A stretch of 50,474 nt of DNA from an uncultured Bacteroidia bacterium (GCA_902769525.1 CACXPG010000006.1:76432-126905); one strand, 5' to 3'. Numbered from the stretch's first letter, positions 42,136 to 50,299 are shown. Program-made: numbers and translations. Notes: generated by a model from the letters alone, not told the origin.

Positions 42136-43551
42136 CTAGAAAATAGGGGCCCTGAATCCGAACAGCATCGAACCTTTTCCGCGGCTGTTTACAGCATAGC
42201 CCACATTGATCACTATGTAGTAATATGTGACAAGGTCTATTCCGGCCCCGACTCCGGCAAGGAAACTGTTGGGATATGAGTTGTCGCCTTTTTTGCTGCG
42301 CTGCTGGAACACGTATCCAAAATCGAAGAGCAGCTTGCCGTAGATCGTAAAGTGAGGCTTGTTGAACTTTCTCCATTTCGGGTTCTGGCCCAGGTGCACG
42401 ATTTTCTGCGGCAAGATCAGGTATTTGAAGCTGTTGTTCTGGGTTATGTAATGCTGCCCGTCTATCACATAAAGCTCGTAGCCTGTTATGTTCGCGATCT
42501 CGTATCCCACTGCCCTGGAATTGATGAAAGTGTACTTGCTGGCAAGGCTGGTGGAAATCTTTAGCGATGAACTTGCAAACCACCTTTCTGAGAGTTTCTT
42601 GTAGTATTGCAAATCGAGAAGAAGCTGCCCGTAAGTGTAGTCGAACCCGTTGCTTTCCTCAAATTTGGCGTTCAGGGCGGCGTATGTGCCCTGGGTCGGG
42701 TACATTATATAGTCTCTTTCGTCGCGGCATACAAAAGCTTCAAGAGATGCTGTGCGGCTGATGGCGGATTTTACTCCCCAATAATCCGGGTTAGCTTCAA
42801 GCAGTTTTTCTGACACCTTGCTTCTGTCGTATGAGAGAGTGGCAACGGCTCTCCAGCGGATCTGAGGCCTGTAGGTGACGCTCAGCTTTCCGCCGAAGCT
42901 TCTTTTCATGAAACCGTCCCCGGAAAGGTGCTGGAGCTTGTTGTGTACAGTGATGAAATCTGCGTTCTTGTAGAACATGGCGTATGCTTCTCCGGACAGA
43001 TAGGTCTTCCTTTTCCTGTCCAGGGCAACTTTGCTGTATGAAATGTCAAAGCCTTTTTCCCATCCGAACAGACCCCTGATTTCCATTTTATGCCCAAGGC
43101 CGAAAAGGTTGCTGATGTTCACTCCCGAATAGAGAGTCACCCTTTTCCAGTCCATTTTCTTGACCCAGGAGGTCATGTTCCTGTCGTTGAACCTTAGTTC
43201 AAATATAGGCCAGATGTACCATCTTTCTTCCACCTCAACGTCTATCTTGACGTTCTTCATTCCCTGGACGGCTGCCGTGTCAGGGCCGTCTGAATAGTGC
43301 TTTGTCAGGGTCACATAGTTGAAAAGTGATGTGTTGAGCAGGTTTTCACGCCCTTCGACCAGATAATTGTCCAGGGAAGCGGAATCCAGGACATCTCCTG
43401 TCCTGAACGGGAGTTCCCTTAGAATGACAGATCGGGCGGTAATCGAGTTGCCGCTTATGCAAATATCTGATACTGTGACATTTTGAGCCACGGCTAATGC
43501 GCTTGAGAGACTAAACGCCAGTATCAGGATCAGTTTATTCATAGGTAACAT
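42136..43551 (-). CDS. One-POTRA Omp85 (BamA/TamA-like) outer membrane protein
   Basis: A 471-residue exported barrel protein. The signal peptide is MNKLILILAFSLSSALAVAQ, reached from ATG at 43542 or, with three extra residues, from ATG at 43551. One POTRA-like domain follows (VTVSDICISGNSITARSVIL, GRENLLNTSLFNYVTL, NVKIDVEVEERWYIWPIF). The rest is a surface-antigen-type barrel with many aromatic strands (RDERDYIMYPTQGTYAALNAKF) and a final strand GSMLFGFRAPIF ending in Phe. It is much shorter than BamA, which has five POTRA domains and about 800 residues, so it is a paralogue. Its task (protein insertion, secretion or lipid transport) is not known. It has its own promoter and faces HU divergently. 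Confidence 0.83.
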   Translation of the reverse strand: MLPMNKLILILAFSLSSALAVAQNVTVSDICISGNSITARSVILRELPFRTGDVLDSASLDNYLVEGRENLLNTSLFNYVTLTKHYSDGPDTAAVQGMKNVKIDVEVEERWYIWPIFELRFNDRNMTSWVKKMDWKRVTLYSGVNISNLFGLGHKMEIRGLFGWEKGFDISYSKVALDRKRKTYLSGEAYAMFYKNADFITVHNKLQHLSGDGFMKRSFGGKLSVTYRPQIRWRAVATLSYDRSKVSEKLLEANPDYWGVKSAISRTASLEAFVCRDERDYIMYPTQGTYAALNAKFEESNGFDYTYGQLLLDLQYYKKLSERWFASSSLKISTSLASKYTFINSRAVGYEIANITGYELYVIDGQHYITQNNSFKYLILPQKIVHLGQNPKWRKFNKPHFTIYGKLLFDFGYVFQQRSKKGDNSYPNSFLAGVGAGIDLVTYYYIVINVGYAVNSRGKGSMLFGFRAPIF

Positions 43552-43569
43552 CCCTTAATTTGGGGATGG

Positions 43570-43577
43570 CAAAATTA
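43570..43577 (-). promoter_or_regulatory. -7 box of the Omp85-like gene
   Basis: On the minus strand TAATTTTG matches TAnnTTTG, 18 bases before ATG at 43551. The -33 region is only T-rich (TTTTA). Confidence 0.5.
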
Positions 43578-43628
43578 GCAGAATGTGTTATAAAATGCTC
43601 TATACAAGCAATTTTTTTTTAAAATCAT

Positions 43629-43659
43629 TTTGTCAGTATCAAAAAATAATCTATTTTTG
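43629..43659 (+). promoter_or_regulatory. Consensus promoter of the HU gene
   Basis: TTTG (43629-43632), a 19-base spacer and TATTTTTG (43652-43659) form a textbook Bacteroidetes promoter, 37 bases before the HU ATG at 43697. Confidence 0.75.
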
Positions 43660-43696
43660 CCCCACAAAATATTCACCAATTATCATTTTTAAAGTT

Positions 43697-43981
43697 ATGA
43701 CAAAATCTGACATTATCAACGAGGTTGCTAAGCAGACCGGCTTAGAGAAAGTTACCGTTGCCCGCGTTGTTGAGGGTTTTATGGCAGCCGTAAAGGGTTT
43801 TCTTGCTAAGGGTAAGAATGTATATCTTCGTGGCTTTGGTTCATTCGTAATCAAGAAGAGAGCAAAGAAGACTGCTAGAAACATTTCTAAGAACACTACA
43901 ATGGTTATCCCTGCTCACAACATTCCTTCATTCAAGCCTGCAAAGGTTTTCATGAGCGGTGTAAAGGGAGGTAGAAAATAA
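43697..43981 (+). CDS. HU/IHF-family DNA-binding protein
   Basis: A 94-residue nucleoid protein that bends and wraps DNA. The N-terminal helices KSDIINEVAKQTGLEKVTVARVVEGFM are typical. The dimer-fold core GKNVYLRGFGSFVIKKRAKKTARN leads into the DNA-binding arm, whose tip is VIPAHNIPSFKP with the intercalating Pro (IP in HNIPSF). The end KPAKVFMSGVKGGRK is basic. The in-frame sequence upstream of 43697 is A/T-rich leader, so the ATG here, preceded by a strong promoter, is the real start. A 30-codon gene follows after 5 bases. Confidence 0.95.
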   Translation: MTKSDIINEVAKQTGLEKVTVARVVEGFMAAVKGFLAKGKNVYLRGFGSFVIKKRAKKTARNISKNTTMVIPAHNIPSFKPAKVFMSGVKGGRK

Positions 43982-43986
43982 TTACT

Positions 43987-44079
43987 ATGCCAAGCGGAAA
44001 GAAAAGAAAAGGACATAAGATGGCCACTCACAAGCGCAAGAAACGTCTGCGTAAGAACAGACATAAGAAGCGCAAATAG
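43987..44079 (+). CDS. 30-residue basic ribosomal protein, bS22/COX24 (mS38)-like
   Basis: A very short gene: ATG at 43987, stop TAG at 44077-44079, 30 residues. The product is extremely Lys/Arg/His-rich (starts MPSGKKRK, core KMATHKRKKRLRKNRH). The core pattern K-M-A-x-x-K-x-x-K-x-L/R-R-K-x-R-H resembles the mycobacterial ribosomal protein bS22 and the AURKAIP1/COX24 domain of mitochondrial mS38, which sit in the small subunit near the decoding region. Similar short proteins occur in this position in Bacteroidetes genomes. It is 5 bases after HU and followed by a terminator, so HU and it form one short transcript. The family link is my inference from pattern, not alignment. Confidence 0.75.
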   Translation: MPSGKKRKGHKMATHKRKKRLRKNRHKKRK

Positions 44080-44096
44080 GCATCTTATCAATGGTT

Positions 44097-44135
44097 AAAG
44101 AGGACGGCTTAAAAGTCTTGGTCGTCCTTTTTTTT
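44097..44135 (+). terminator. Intrinsic terminator between the bS22-like gene and RNase G
   Basis: AGGACG (44101-44106) and CGTCCT (44123-44128) form a stem, flanked by A on the left and eight T on the right. It ends 5 bases before the RNase G ATG, so RNase G is read by escape from this terminator or by a start inside it. Confidence 0.75.
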
Positions 44136-44140
44136 GTTAT

Positions 44141-45703
44141 ATGGAGAAGGATCTAATTATCGATGTAAGCCCTGCCAGAGTGACAATTGCTCTGCTGGAA
44201 GACCATCGCCTGATGGAAATCAGCCAGGAGCAGAACACTTCGGCGCAGAGCATCGGTGTAGGAGACGTCTATCTGGGAAAAGTCAAGAAAGTGATGCCGG
44301 CTCTCAATGCCGCATTCGTGGATATCGGGGACAACAAGGACGCATTCATTCATTACCTTGACCTCGGTCTCAATTTCAAGGCTTTCGACTATTTCGTAAG
44401 ACAGATCAACACCGATCGTGATCTTCAGTCCTTCTATTCCAAGGTCAGGATCGGTCCTATTCTCGAAAAAGAGGGCAGGATCGACGAAGTTCTGTCGCCG
44501 GGCCAGCAGATTGTGGTTCAGATAGTAAAGGAACCAATCTCGACTAAAGGTTCAAGGCTCACGGCTGAAATATCTATAGCAGGAAGAAACATAGTCCTGC
44601 TTCCTTTTGCAGATAAGGTAAGCATATCGCAGAAGATTTCCTCCAAAGAAGAGAAGAGGCGGCTGGAGCGCCTGGTGCAGAGTATTCTGCCGAAGAATTA
44701 CGGAGCCATCATCCGTACTGCCGCTGAAGGAAAGAAGGCGGCTGTGCTGGATGCCGAGCTCACTTCTCTTATAGAAAAATGGGAAGGCGGATACCGCAAG
44801 CTTGTAGGATGCAAGCCTCCGCAGCTGCTGTTCACTGAAAACAGCAAGGCCACAACCATTTTGCGTGACCTCCTCAACGACAGTTTCACTTCAATCGAGG
44901 TCAACGATGAGTCCACATTCTATGAAATTCGGGACTACATCAGGACCATAGCGCCTGAAAAAGAGAAGATTGTGAAACTGTATAAGGGTGAACTTCCTAT
45001 TTTTGACTATTTCGACGTCACAAGACAGATCAAGGGTTCCTTCGGAAAAGTCGTGCCTCTCAAAAAAGGCGCATATCTGGTTATAGAGCACACCGAGGCC
45101 TTGAATGTGGTTGACGTAAACAGCGGAACGAGAGTAAAGAAGGGAGTTGAACAGGAAGACAACACTTTCGAGGTAAATATGCATGCGGCAGACGAGATCG
45201 CACGCCAGATGAGACTCAGGGACTTGGGCGGCATTGTCATAATCGACTTCATCGATATGGACAACGTCGACAACCGCAACAAGCTCTACAAGCACATGCA
45301 GGAACTTATGCAGAGCGACAGGGCAAAGCATAACGTCTTGCCTCTTACCAAGTTCGGCCTTATGCAGATTACTCGTCAGAGGGTTCGCCCGGCTACGGAG
45401 ATTAAAGTGAACGAAACTTGCCCGATGTGCCACGGCAGCGGCGAGATCGCTCCTAGCCTGATTGCTGACGAGGCTCTCGAAAGACAACTTGCCTATTATA
45501 CCAAAGAGAGAAATGTCAAGTCATTCGTCATTTCGCTCAATCCGTTGTTCGAGGCTTATCTTACAAAGCGTAAAGGGTTGTTCCACAGCATAATAAAAGA
45601 CTGGTGCAAGAAATACGGATGTTCCATAAAGACCAAGGTGGACACAGATCTGCCGCTTCTGGACGCCGTATGGAGCGACCGGGACGGAAATCCTTTGGAT
45701 TAG
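44141..45703 (+). CDS. rng: Rne/Rng-family ribonuclease (RNase G-like)
   Basis: An endoribonuclease for rRNA maturation and mRNA decay. The 520-residue protein starts with IIDVSPARVTIALLED, then an S1 RNA-binding domain (GDVYLGKVKKVMPALNAAFVDIG). The catalytic DNase-I-like domain contains NVVDVNSGTRVKKG and GGIVIIDFIDMDN, giving the two magnesium-binding Asp residues. The zinc-link CPMCHGSG (C-x2-C) comes after, for dimer formation. There is no long degradosome scaffold tail, so it is the RNase G form. A terminator sits directly before the gene and another lies after it, overlapping the end of convergent argH. Confidence 0.94.
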   Translation: MEKDLIIDVSPARVTIALLEDHRLMEISQEQNTSAQSIGVGDVYLGKVKKVMPALNAAFVDIGDNKDAFIHYLDLGLNFKAFDYFVRQINTDRDLQSFYSKVRIGPILEKEGRIDEVLSPGQQIVVQIVKEPISTKGSRLTAEISIAGRNIVLLPFADKVSISQKISSKEEKRRLERLVQSILPKNYGAIIRTAAEGKKAAVLDAELTSLIEKWEGGYRKLVGCKPPQLLFTENSKATTILRDLLNDSFTSIEVNDESTFYEIRDYIRTIAPEKEKIVKLYKGELPIFDYFDVTRQIKGSFGKVVPLKKGAYLVIEHTEALNVVDVNSGTRVKKGVEQEDNTFEVNMHAADEIARQMRLRDLGGIVIIDFIDMDNVDNRNKLYKHMQELMQSDRAKHNVLPLTKFGLMQITRQRVRPATEIKVNETCPMCHGSGEIAPSLIADEALERQLAYYTKERNVKSFVISLNPLFEAYLTKRKGLFHSIIKDWCKKYGCSIKTKVDTDLPLLDAVWSDRDGNPLD

Positions 45704-45728
45704 AAGTAGATTTCTCGGCGATTTTGTT

Positions 45729-45769
45729 GATGCGGCCTCTAGAAAATAGAGTGCCGCATCTTCTTTTTT
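45729..45769 (+). terminator. Intrinsic terminator of RNase G, inside the 3' end of argH
   Basis: GATGCGGC (45729-45736) and GCCGCATC (45753-45760) form a perfect 8-base stem, extended by CTCTA / TAGAG, then TTCTTTTTTT. The argH stop codon (45739-45741) lies inside the hairpin. On the minus strand no T run follows, so it serves the plus strand. Confidence 0.8.
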
Positions 45770-47043
45770 ATTTCTTTGAGCGCCAGGTTTCCGATGCTTC
45801 CGATATGGGTGTGGGCGAGAGAAGAGACATTCATCTTGTCTTCCGGAAAGTCGAACGATCCTTCCGCAACTTCTTTTCCCACATCCTTGTAAGCCTGCCT
45901 GAAAGGTTCGCCTTCAATTACTCTGCGATTGACCTCCTCTACAGTGAATATCGGCTTGTATAGCGGATTTTTGAAAATATCGGCAGAGACTTTCATTCCT
46001 GAAAGCATCACCCGGGCCATTTCCAGACAGTCGTGTGTCTTATCCAAAGCCGGGAAAATTATTTCTTTAAGGAGCTGATAGTCTCTGTGATACCCGTGCG
46101 GGAGGTTAGCTGTCAAGATGGCTGTCTGGCCATAGCAGGAGGAGATGATATTGCAGTTTCCCCTTATAGTCTCCCATACATCGGGATTCTTCTTGTGCGG
46201 CATGATGCTGCTTCCTGTAGTAAGACTGTCAGGAAAACTTATGAATGAGAAATTCGGGCAGCAGAAAAGGCAGCAGTCCTGGGCGAGATGGTTCAGAGTG
46301 CTGGCTATCTGCCCGATGGCCGCGGCAAGAGCCCGCTCGGTTTTTCCTCGTCCCATCTGTGCCGCTATAGAGTTGAAAGACAGTGTGCTGAACCCAAGCA
46401 TTTCCGTGGTGTACTTTCGGTCCAGAGGGAAGGAACTGCCATAACCGGCGGCGCTTCCCAGGGGGTTCTGGTCTGCGATTTTGTAAGCGGCGGAAAGCAT
46501 TGTCATGTCATCCACCAGCGACTCTGCGTACGCTCCCAGCCACAGCCCGAATGAAGACGGCATTGCGCTCTGGTAATGAGTGTAGCCTGGCATCAGGACA
46601 TTCTTGTATTTGTCGCTCATCCGGACAAGAAGATTGAACAGATCCAGAACCTCGTCCCTGATTTTCCTGCATTCATCCTTGAAGAAAAGCTTCAGGTCCA
46701 GGGCAACCTGGTCGTTGCGGCTCCTGCCGGAATGAATCATTTTCCCGGTTTCTCCGAGTATTTCAGTAAGAAGCAGTTCTACTTGAGAATGAATGTCTTC
46801 CACATCATCATCCAGGTGGAATTTCCCCTGGTTGACGCTCTCCAGAATCTGGTCAAGAGCATCGCTGAGCTCTTTTGTCTGGTCAGGAGAGAGCAGCCCG
46901 ATTTTACCGAGCATCGCCACGTGGGCCTTGCTTCCTGTCACGTCCCATTTTGCAAGCTTGAGGTCCAGCTGCCTGTCTTTTCCCACGGTGAATTCTTCTG
47001 CCTTCTTGTCAAATGGTTTGCCTTTGTCCCAAAGTGTAGCCAT
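45739..47043 (-). CDS. argH: Argininosuccinate lyase
   Basis: ArgH splits argininosuccinate into arginine and fumarate, the last arginine-synthesis step. The fumarase/aspartase superfamily motifs are present: HSGRSRNDQVALDLKLF (about residue 102), TPGYTHYQSAMPSSFG-type sequence (here GYTHYQSAMPSSFGLWL, catalytic His) and TGSSIMPHKKNPDVWE, the mobile-loop signature with catalytic Ser. At 434 residues it is slightly shorter than E. coli ArgH. It is the last gene of the arginine operon, 3 bases after the deacetylase. Its end is inside the RNase G terminator hairpin. Confidence 0.95.
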   Translation of the reverse strand: MATLWDKGKPFDKKAEEFTVGKDRQLDLKLAKWDVTGSKAHVAMLGKIGLLSPDQTKELSDALDQILESVNQGKFHLDDDVEDIHSQVELLLTEILGETGKMIHSGRSRNDQVALDLKLFFKDECRKIRDEVLDLFNLLVRMSDKYKNVLMPGYTHYQSAMPSSFGLWLGAYAESLVDDMTMLSAAYKIADQNPLGSAAGYGSSFPLDRKYTTEMLGFSTLSFNSIAAQMGRGKTERALAAAIGQIASTLNHLAQDCCLFCCPNFSFISFPDSLTTGSSIMPHKKNPDVWETIRGNCNIISSCYGQTAILTANLPHGYHRDYQLLKEIIFPALDKTHDCLEMARVMLSGMKVSADIFKNPLYKPIFTVEEVNRRVIEGEPFRQAYKDVGKEVAEGSFDFPEDKMNVSSLAHTHIGSIGNLALKEIKKKMRHSIF

Positions 47044-47046
47044 AGT

Positions 47047-48132
47047 TTATCTGAGTTTTGGGTGGGAGAGGATGCTGATGTATTTGTTGATTCCCTCCGC
47101 GATTTCACTTTTTGTTATGTATTCGTTTGCCTTGTGGCTTCTGGAGCTTTCCCCAGGTCCTATCTTGACTGCAGGAATGTCCAGCCGTGCCCAGTCGGAT
47201 GAGGTAGGGGAGACATAAGTCTCTATGTCAAGCTCTTGCATTACTTCCCAAAGAGGACATCCAGGAGGCGTGACACTGCATCTGTGCTCAAGGTTTCTGG
47301 CCTTGAGGCTGCTTTTTGTTTTAGCGGACAGCAGCTGAAGTATCTCTCTGGATGAATATCTTTCGTTGAACCTTATGTCCACGACAAAACTGCAGGTGTC
47401 GGGGACAATATTATGGGCTGATCCCGCATTTATTTGCGTTACAGAAAGATGCGTTGGGCCCATAATGCCTGATTTCTTCCTGAAAGAGAATTTTCTCAGG
47501 ACTTCTATATCCTTGAGAGCGTTGTAGACCGCATTCTCCTCTGCCGGATAGGCCGCGTGCGAGAGCTTGCCTTCTGCAGTGCCGTCCAGCACAAGAAGGC
47601 CCTTTTCTCCAACAGCCGCCTTCATTCCCGTAGGCTCTCCTACCAAGGCGTAATCTGGCATTGGTATATTATCCTGTTTCTTAATAAATTGCAAAACTTC
47701 GGGAATTCCGTTTCTTCCGCCGTTTTCCTCTTCTGCCGTCAATGCCAGAACTATCTGGCATCCGTCTTCCTGCATTGCCAGAAAAGTGAAAGCCTCAATC
47801 ATGCAGACGACAGAACCACCGTCATCGTTTGCCCCCAGTCCATACAGCCTGTTCCCTTTCCAGGCAGGATAATGCGGGGCGGACGAATTCACGGTGTCGA
47901 TATGGGCGCAGAGCAATACCGTCTTCTTTCCCTCCCGCGGCCTGAAAAGGACGATGTTGTTTTTGATGCGCAGCAGTTTGACCTTGTCTTCAAGATTTTC
48001 TTCCTTCAGCAAGGATCTTGTCTTCTTTTCCAGAAAGTCGCATCTGGCTTCCTCTTTTCCGGAGGGAGCCGGTATGGAAATCATTTCTTCAAGAAGAGAC
48101 AATGCTCTCTGTACCAGTGCGTTGTTTTTCAT
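47047..48132 (-). CDS. M20-family N-acylornithine deacetylase (ArgE-like)
   Basis: A dizinc aminoacylase that frees ornithine from N-acetyl- or N-succinylornithine. The 361-residue protein has the metal ligands in CAHIDTVNSS (His), GANDDGGSV (bridging Asp) and TAEEENGGRNG (catalytic Glu-Glu), followed by DYALVGEPTG and the dimer-domain segment KLSHAAYPAEENAVYNAL. In Bacteroidetes the ornithine intermediates are often N-succinylated, so the true substrate may be N-succinylornithine; the sequence does not tell. It starts with ATGA overlapping the argG stop and is followed by argH. Placement in the arg operon makes the role secure even though the enzyme is not closely similar to E. coli ArgE. 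Confidence 0.87.
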   Translation of the reverse strand: MKNNALVQRALSLLEEMISIPAPSGKEEARCDFLEKKTRSLLKEENLEDKVKLLRIKNNIVLFRPREGKKTVLLCAHIDTVNSSAPHYPAWKGNRLYGLGANDDGGSVVCMIEAFTFLAMQEDGCQIVLALTAEEENGGRNGIPEVLQFIKKQDNIPMPDYALVGEPTGMKAAVGEKGLLVLDGTAEGKLSHAAYPAEENAVYNALKDIEVLRKFSFRKKSGIMGPTHLSVTQINAGSAHNIVPDTCSFVVDIRFNERYSSREILQLLSAKTKSSLKARNLEHRCSVTPPGCPLWEVMQELDIETYVSPTSSDWARLDIPAVKIGPGESSRSHKANEYITKSEIAEGINKYISILSHPKLR

Positions 48133-49322
48133 CTAAGTTTTTTGTCGCTGAGGCTGTAATAGATCTTGAGAGGGTTGGAAAGCACTTTGGTGAATCCTAT
48201 AATGTCTTGTGCCGTGAAGGACCTGTTGTCTTCTCCGTATGCACCGAACCTGGAATTCATCAGGTCGTAAGGGCTTTTGCACCCAAGCACCTGGAAGCAG
48301 TAGGGGCGGAGTTTTACAAAGACAGTTCCTGTAACGTTTTTCTGTGTGCTTTCCAGGAACGCTTCCATATCCCGGGCGGTCGGGTCGAGATATTGGGCCT
48401 CGTGCATGAGCTGCCCGTAATAGGCTGATATATGGTCTTTCCAGTTGAGCTGCCCTTTTACAAGCACGTGTTTTTCAAGGAGGTGGTGGGCTTTAATGAT
48501 TATAAGCGGGGCGGCCGCCTCGAATCCAACTCTTCCCTTGATGCCGATTATGGTGTCTCCTGTATGGATGTCCCTTCCAATACCATATTTATTGGCTATT
48601 GAGGCGATTTTTCGTATAGCTTCAACGGGGTTCATGCTCTTTCCGTCAACTCCGGACGGTTCTCCCTTGGTAAAGTCTATGCTCAGAATCCTTTCTTCTT
48701 TTTCTGTAACATGGTGCGGATAAGCCTCTTCAGGCAGCCAGCCGTCCGAATGGAGAGTTTCTGTTCCGCCGATGCTTGTTCCCCATATTCCCTGGTTTAT
48801 GGAGTATTTGCTCTTTTCCCAGGAGAAACTGAATCCTTTGCTCTTCAGGTATCCGATTTCAAACTTTCTCTGGAAGTTGTTGTCTCTTACAGGTGCAACA
48901 ATCTGTATGTCAGGAGCCAACACGTCAAATATCAAGTCAAACCGCACCTGGTCGTTACCGGCACCCGTGCTTCCGTGAGCTACAAATCCTGCATTTTTCT
49001 TTCTTGCTATTTTCAGCACTTCCATCCCCTGGAAGAACCTCTCGCTGCTGACGCTTAGCGGGTAGGTTGCGTTTTTGAGTATATTCCCGAAAATCAGGTA
49101 TTTAATGCCCTTGTTATAATACTGTTCAACGATGTTGGAACAGGTATGGGTTTTGGCGCCCAGAGCCAGAGCCTTTTTGCGGATACTCTCCTCTTCCTTC
49201 TGGGAGAAGCCTCCCGTGTTTACCAAAGCGGTGTGGACTTCGTAGCCCTGTTCCTTTAGCCACGGAACGCAGAACGAAGTGTCCAGTCCTCCGCTGAATG
49301 CCAGTACGATTTTCTTTTTCAT
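48129..49322 (-). CDS. argG: Argininosuccinate synthase
   Basis: ArgG joins citrulline and aspartate using ATP. The PP-loop is LAFSGGLDTSFCVPWL at residues 5-20. GFVAHGSTGAGNDQVRFDL and NQGIWGTSIGGTETL give the citrulline and aspartate sites, and GYLKSKGFSF and YGIGRDIHTGDTIIGIKGR are typical. At 397 residues it is normal. ATG at 49322 was chosen because MKKKIVLAFSGGLD is the family start; the upstream in-frame extension is not conserved-looking and overlaps the GNAT gene's end. Overlaps the deacetylase by 4 bases. Confidence 0.95.
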   Translation of the reverse strand: MKKKIVLAFSGGLDTSFCVPWLKEQGYEVHTALVNTGGFSQKEEESIRKKALALGAKTHTCSNIVEQYYNKGIKYLIFGNILKNATYPLSVSSERFFQGMEVLKIARKKNAGFVAHGSTGAGNDQVRFDLIFDVLAPDIQIVAPVRDNNFQRKFEIGYLKSKGFSFSWEKSKYSINQGIWGTSIGGTETLHSDGWLPEEAYPHHVTEKEERILSIDFTKGEPSGVDGKSMNPVEAIRKIASIANKYGIGRDIHTGDTIIGIKGRVGFEAAAPLIIIKAHHLLEKHVLVKGQLNWKDHISAYYGQLMHEAQYLDPTARDMEAFLESTQKNVTGTVFVKLRPYCFQVLGCKSPYDLMNSRFGAYGEDNRSFTAQDIIGFTKVLSNPLKIYYSLSDKKLR

Positions 49323-49339
49323 TGGATTATGCTTTTCAG

Positions 49340-49897
49340 TTATTTTTCGGTTTTGTCTTGTTTGTGCTCTTTGGGGTCGTAGAGCAAGGCGGTGCAAAGG
49401 CATATCTTGCAGTCGTTCCGCTGCAGGATATCGTAGTTAGCGCATCCATAGCATCCCTCCCAGAATTCTTTGTCATCAGTCAACTCGGAAAATGAGACAG
49501 GCTTGAACCCCAGTTCTGTATTTATTTTCATTACAGACAGTTGCGTGGTAATGCTGAATATTTTTGCATAGGGGTACATCTCTCTGGAAAGCTCGAATAT
49601 TCTTCTTTTTATCCGTCTTCCCAGCCCGTTTCTCCTGTATGGCTCCGCTACTGTCAGCCCGGAATTTGCCACAAATTTGGTATGGCTCCAAGTCTCTATG
49701 TATGAGAAACCTGCAACGTTTCCGCCTTCGTCAATGGCAATTATGGCCTTGTGGTTTTCCATCTTGTCCCGTATGTATTCAGGAGTTCTAATGGCAAGGG
49801 TTGTCCCTCTTTCTTTGGAAGATCCTTCCATCATTTCAACGATTTTTCCGATGTACTTGAAATGACTTTCATCGGCTACTGTAATGTTGACTTTCAT
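49340..49897 (-). CDS. GNAT acyltransferase of the arg operon, probable N-acylglutamate synthase
   Basis: A 185-residue GNAT enzyme. The acetyl-CoA loop is AEPYRRNGLGRRIKRRIFEL (about residues 85-104). The N-terminus VADESHFKYIGKIVEMM and the NTELGFKPVSFSEL segment match GNAT folds. The C-terminus is cysteine-rich, with Cys at 149, 152, 163, 166 and 168 (GCYGCANYD and DCKICLCTA), a possible metal or Fe-S site. It is the first gene of the arginine operon (18 bases before argG), which fits the first step, acylation of glutamate with acetyl-CoA or succinyl-CoA. It is unlike classical ArgA or ArgJ. A leader of up to about 200 bases lies upstream. Confidence 0.82.
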   Translation of the reverse strand: MKVNITVADESHFKYIGKIVEMMEGSSKERGTTLAIRTPEYIRDKMENHKAIIAIDEGGNVAGFSYIETWSHTKFVANSGLTVAEPYRRNGLGRRIKRRIFELSREMYPYAKIFSITTQLSVMKINTELGFKPVSFSELTDDKEFWEGCYGCANYDILQRNDCKICLCTALLYDPKEHKQDKTEK

Positions 49898-50268
49898 TTT
49901 TTATGCTGTGAGATTACACTATGGTTATGCTAAATGGAATAGACTGTAATCTATTGCATTAGCTCAATAATGAAATTTGAGTTAAACTCGGCTGGAAATA
50001 TGCGCACCCTTTGCAGGCACTTGAATGTCAGACCTTGGCAGGGTGCTCAAGATCGGACTCTAGAAAGAATTCTAACAGACTGTAATATGAAATATTGTTC
50101 TGTCACACTGCAAAAGTATAAAAATATCTTTACAATGCGCTATACACGTGATTATTTTTGTGTAAAAAGTGTAAGTTGTTGTCATCCTTTTTCTCCTTAT
50201 ATTATATAATAGGTATATCCCCCCGGGTCGCCTGTCCTGAAAAAATCCGAATTTTTTTTGGCACGTTG
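49898..50268. other. Intergenic region between the arg operon and the right-end promoters
   Basis: No gene is evident here. On the minus strand it holds the arg leader: a possible -7 box TACTTTTG (50118-50111), an inverted repeat GCACCCT / AGGGTGC (50004-50010 and 50040-50046), and another AGATTACA / TGTAATCT (49911-49918 and 49945-49952) just before the GNAT ATG. The segment AGACTGTAAT occurs twice, at 49941-49950 and near 50078. On the plus strand TTTAC, 19 bases, TATTTTTG (50129-50160) looks like a further promoter. Confidence 0.5.
49911..49952 (-). promoter_or_regulatory. Hairpin at the start of the arg operon
   Basis: AGATTACA (49911-49918) and TGTAATCT (49945-49952) are perfect 8-base inverted repeats. 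The hairpin ends 13 bases before the GNAT ATG. It may be an operator for an arginine regulator or an RNA structure controlling translation. Confidence 0.4.
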
Positions 50269-50299
50269 TTTGGAAATACGGAAAAAGTTGCTACCTTTG
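50269..50299 (+). promoter_or_regulatory. Tandem rRNA-type promoter P1
   Basis: TTTG (50269-50272), exactly 19 bases, TACCTTTG (50292-50299). A/T-rich sequence (AATTTTTTTTGG) precedes it, as in strong UP-element promoters. It is very similar to P2, 120 bases downstream. Confidence 0.8.
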
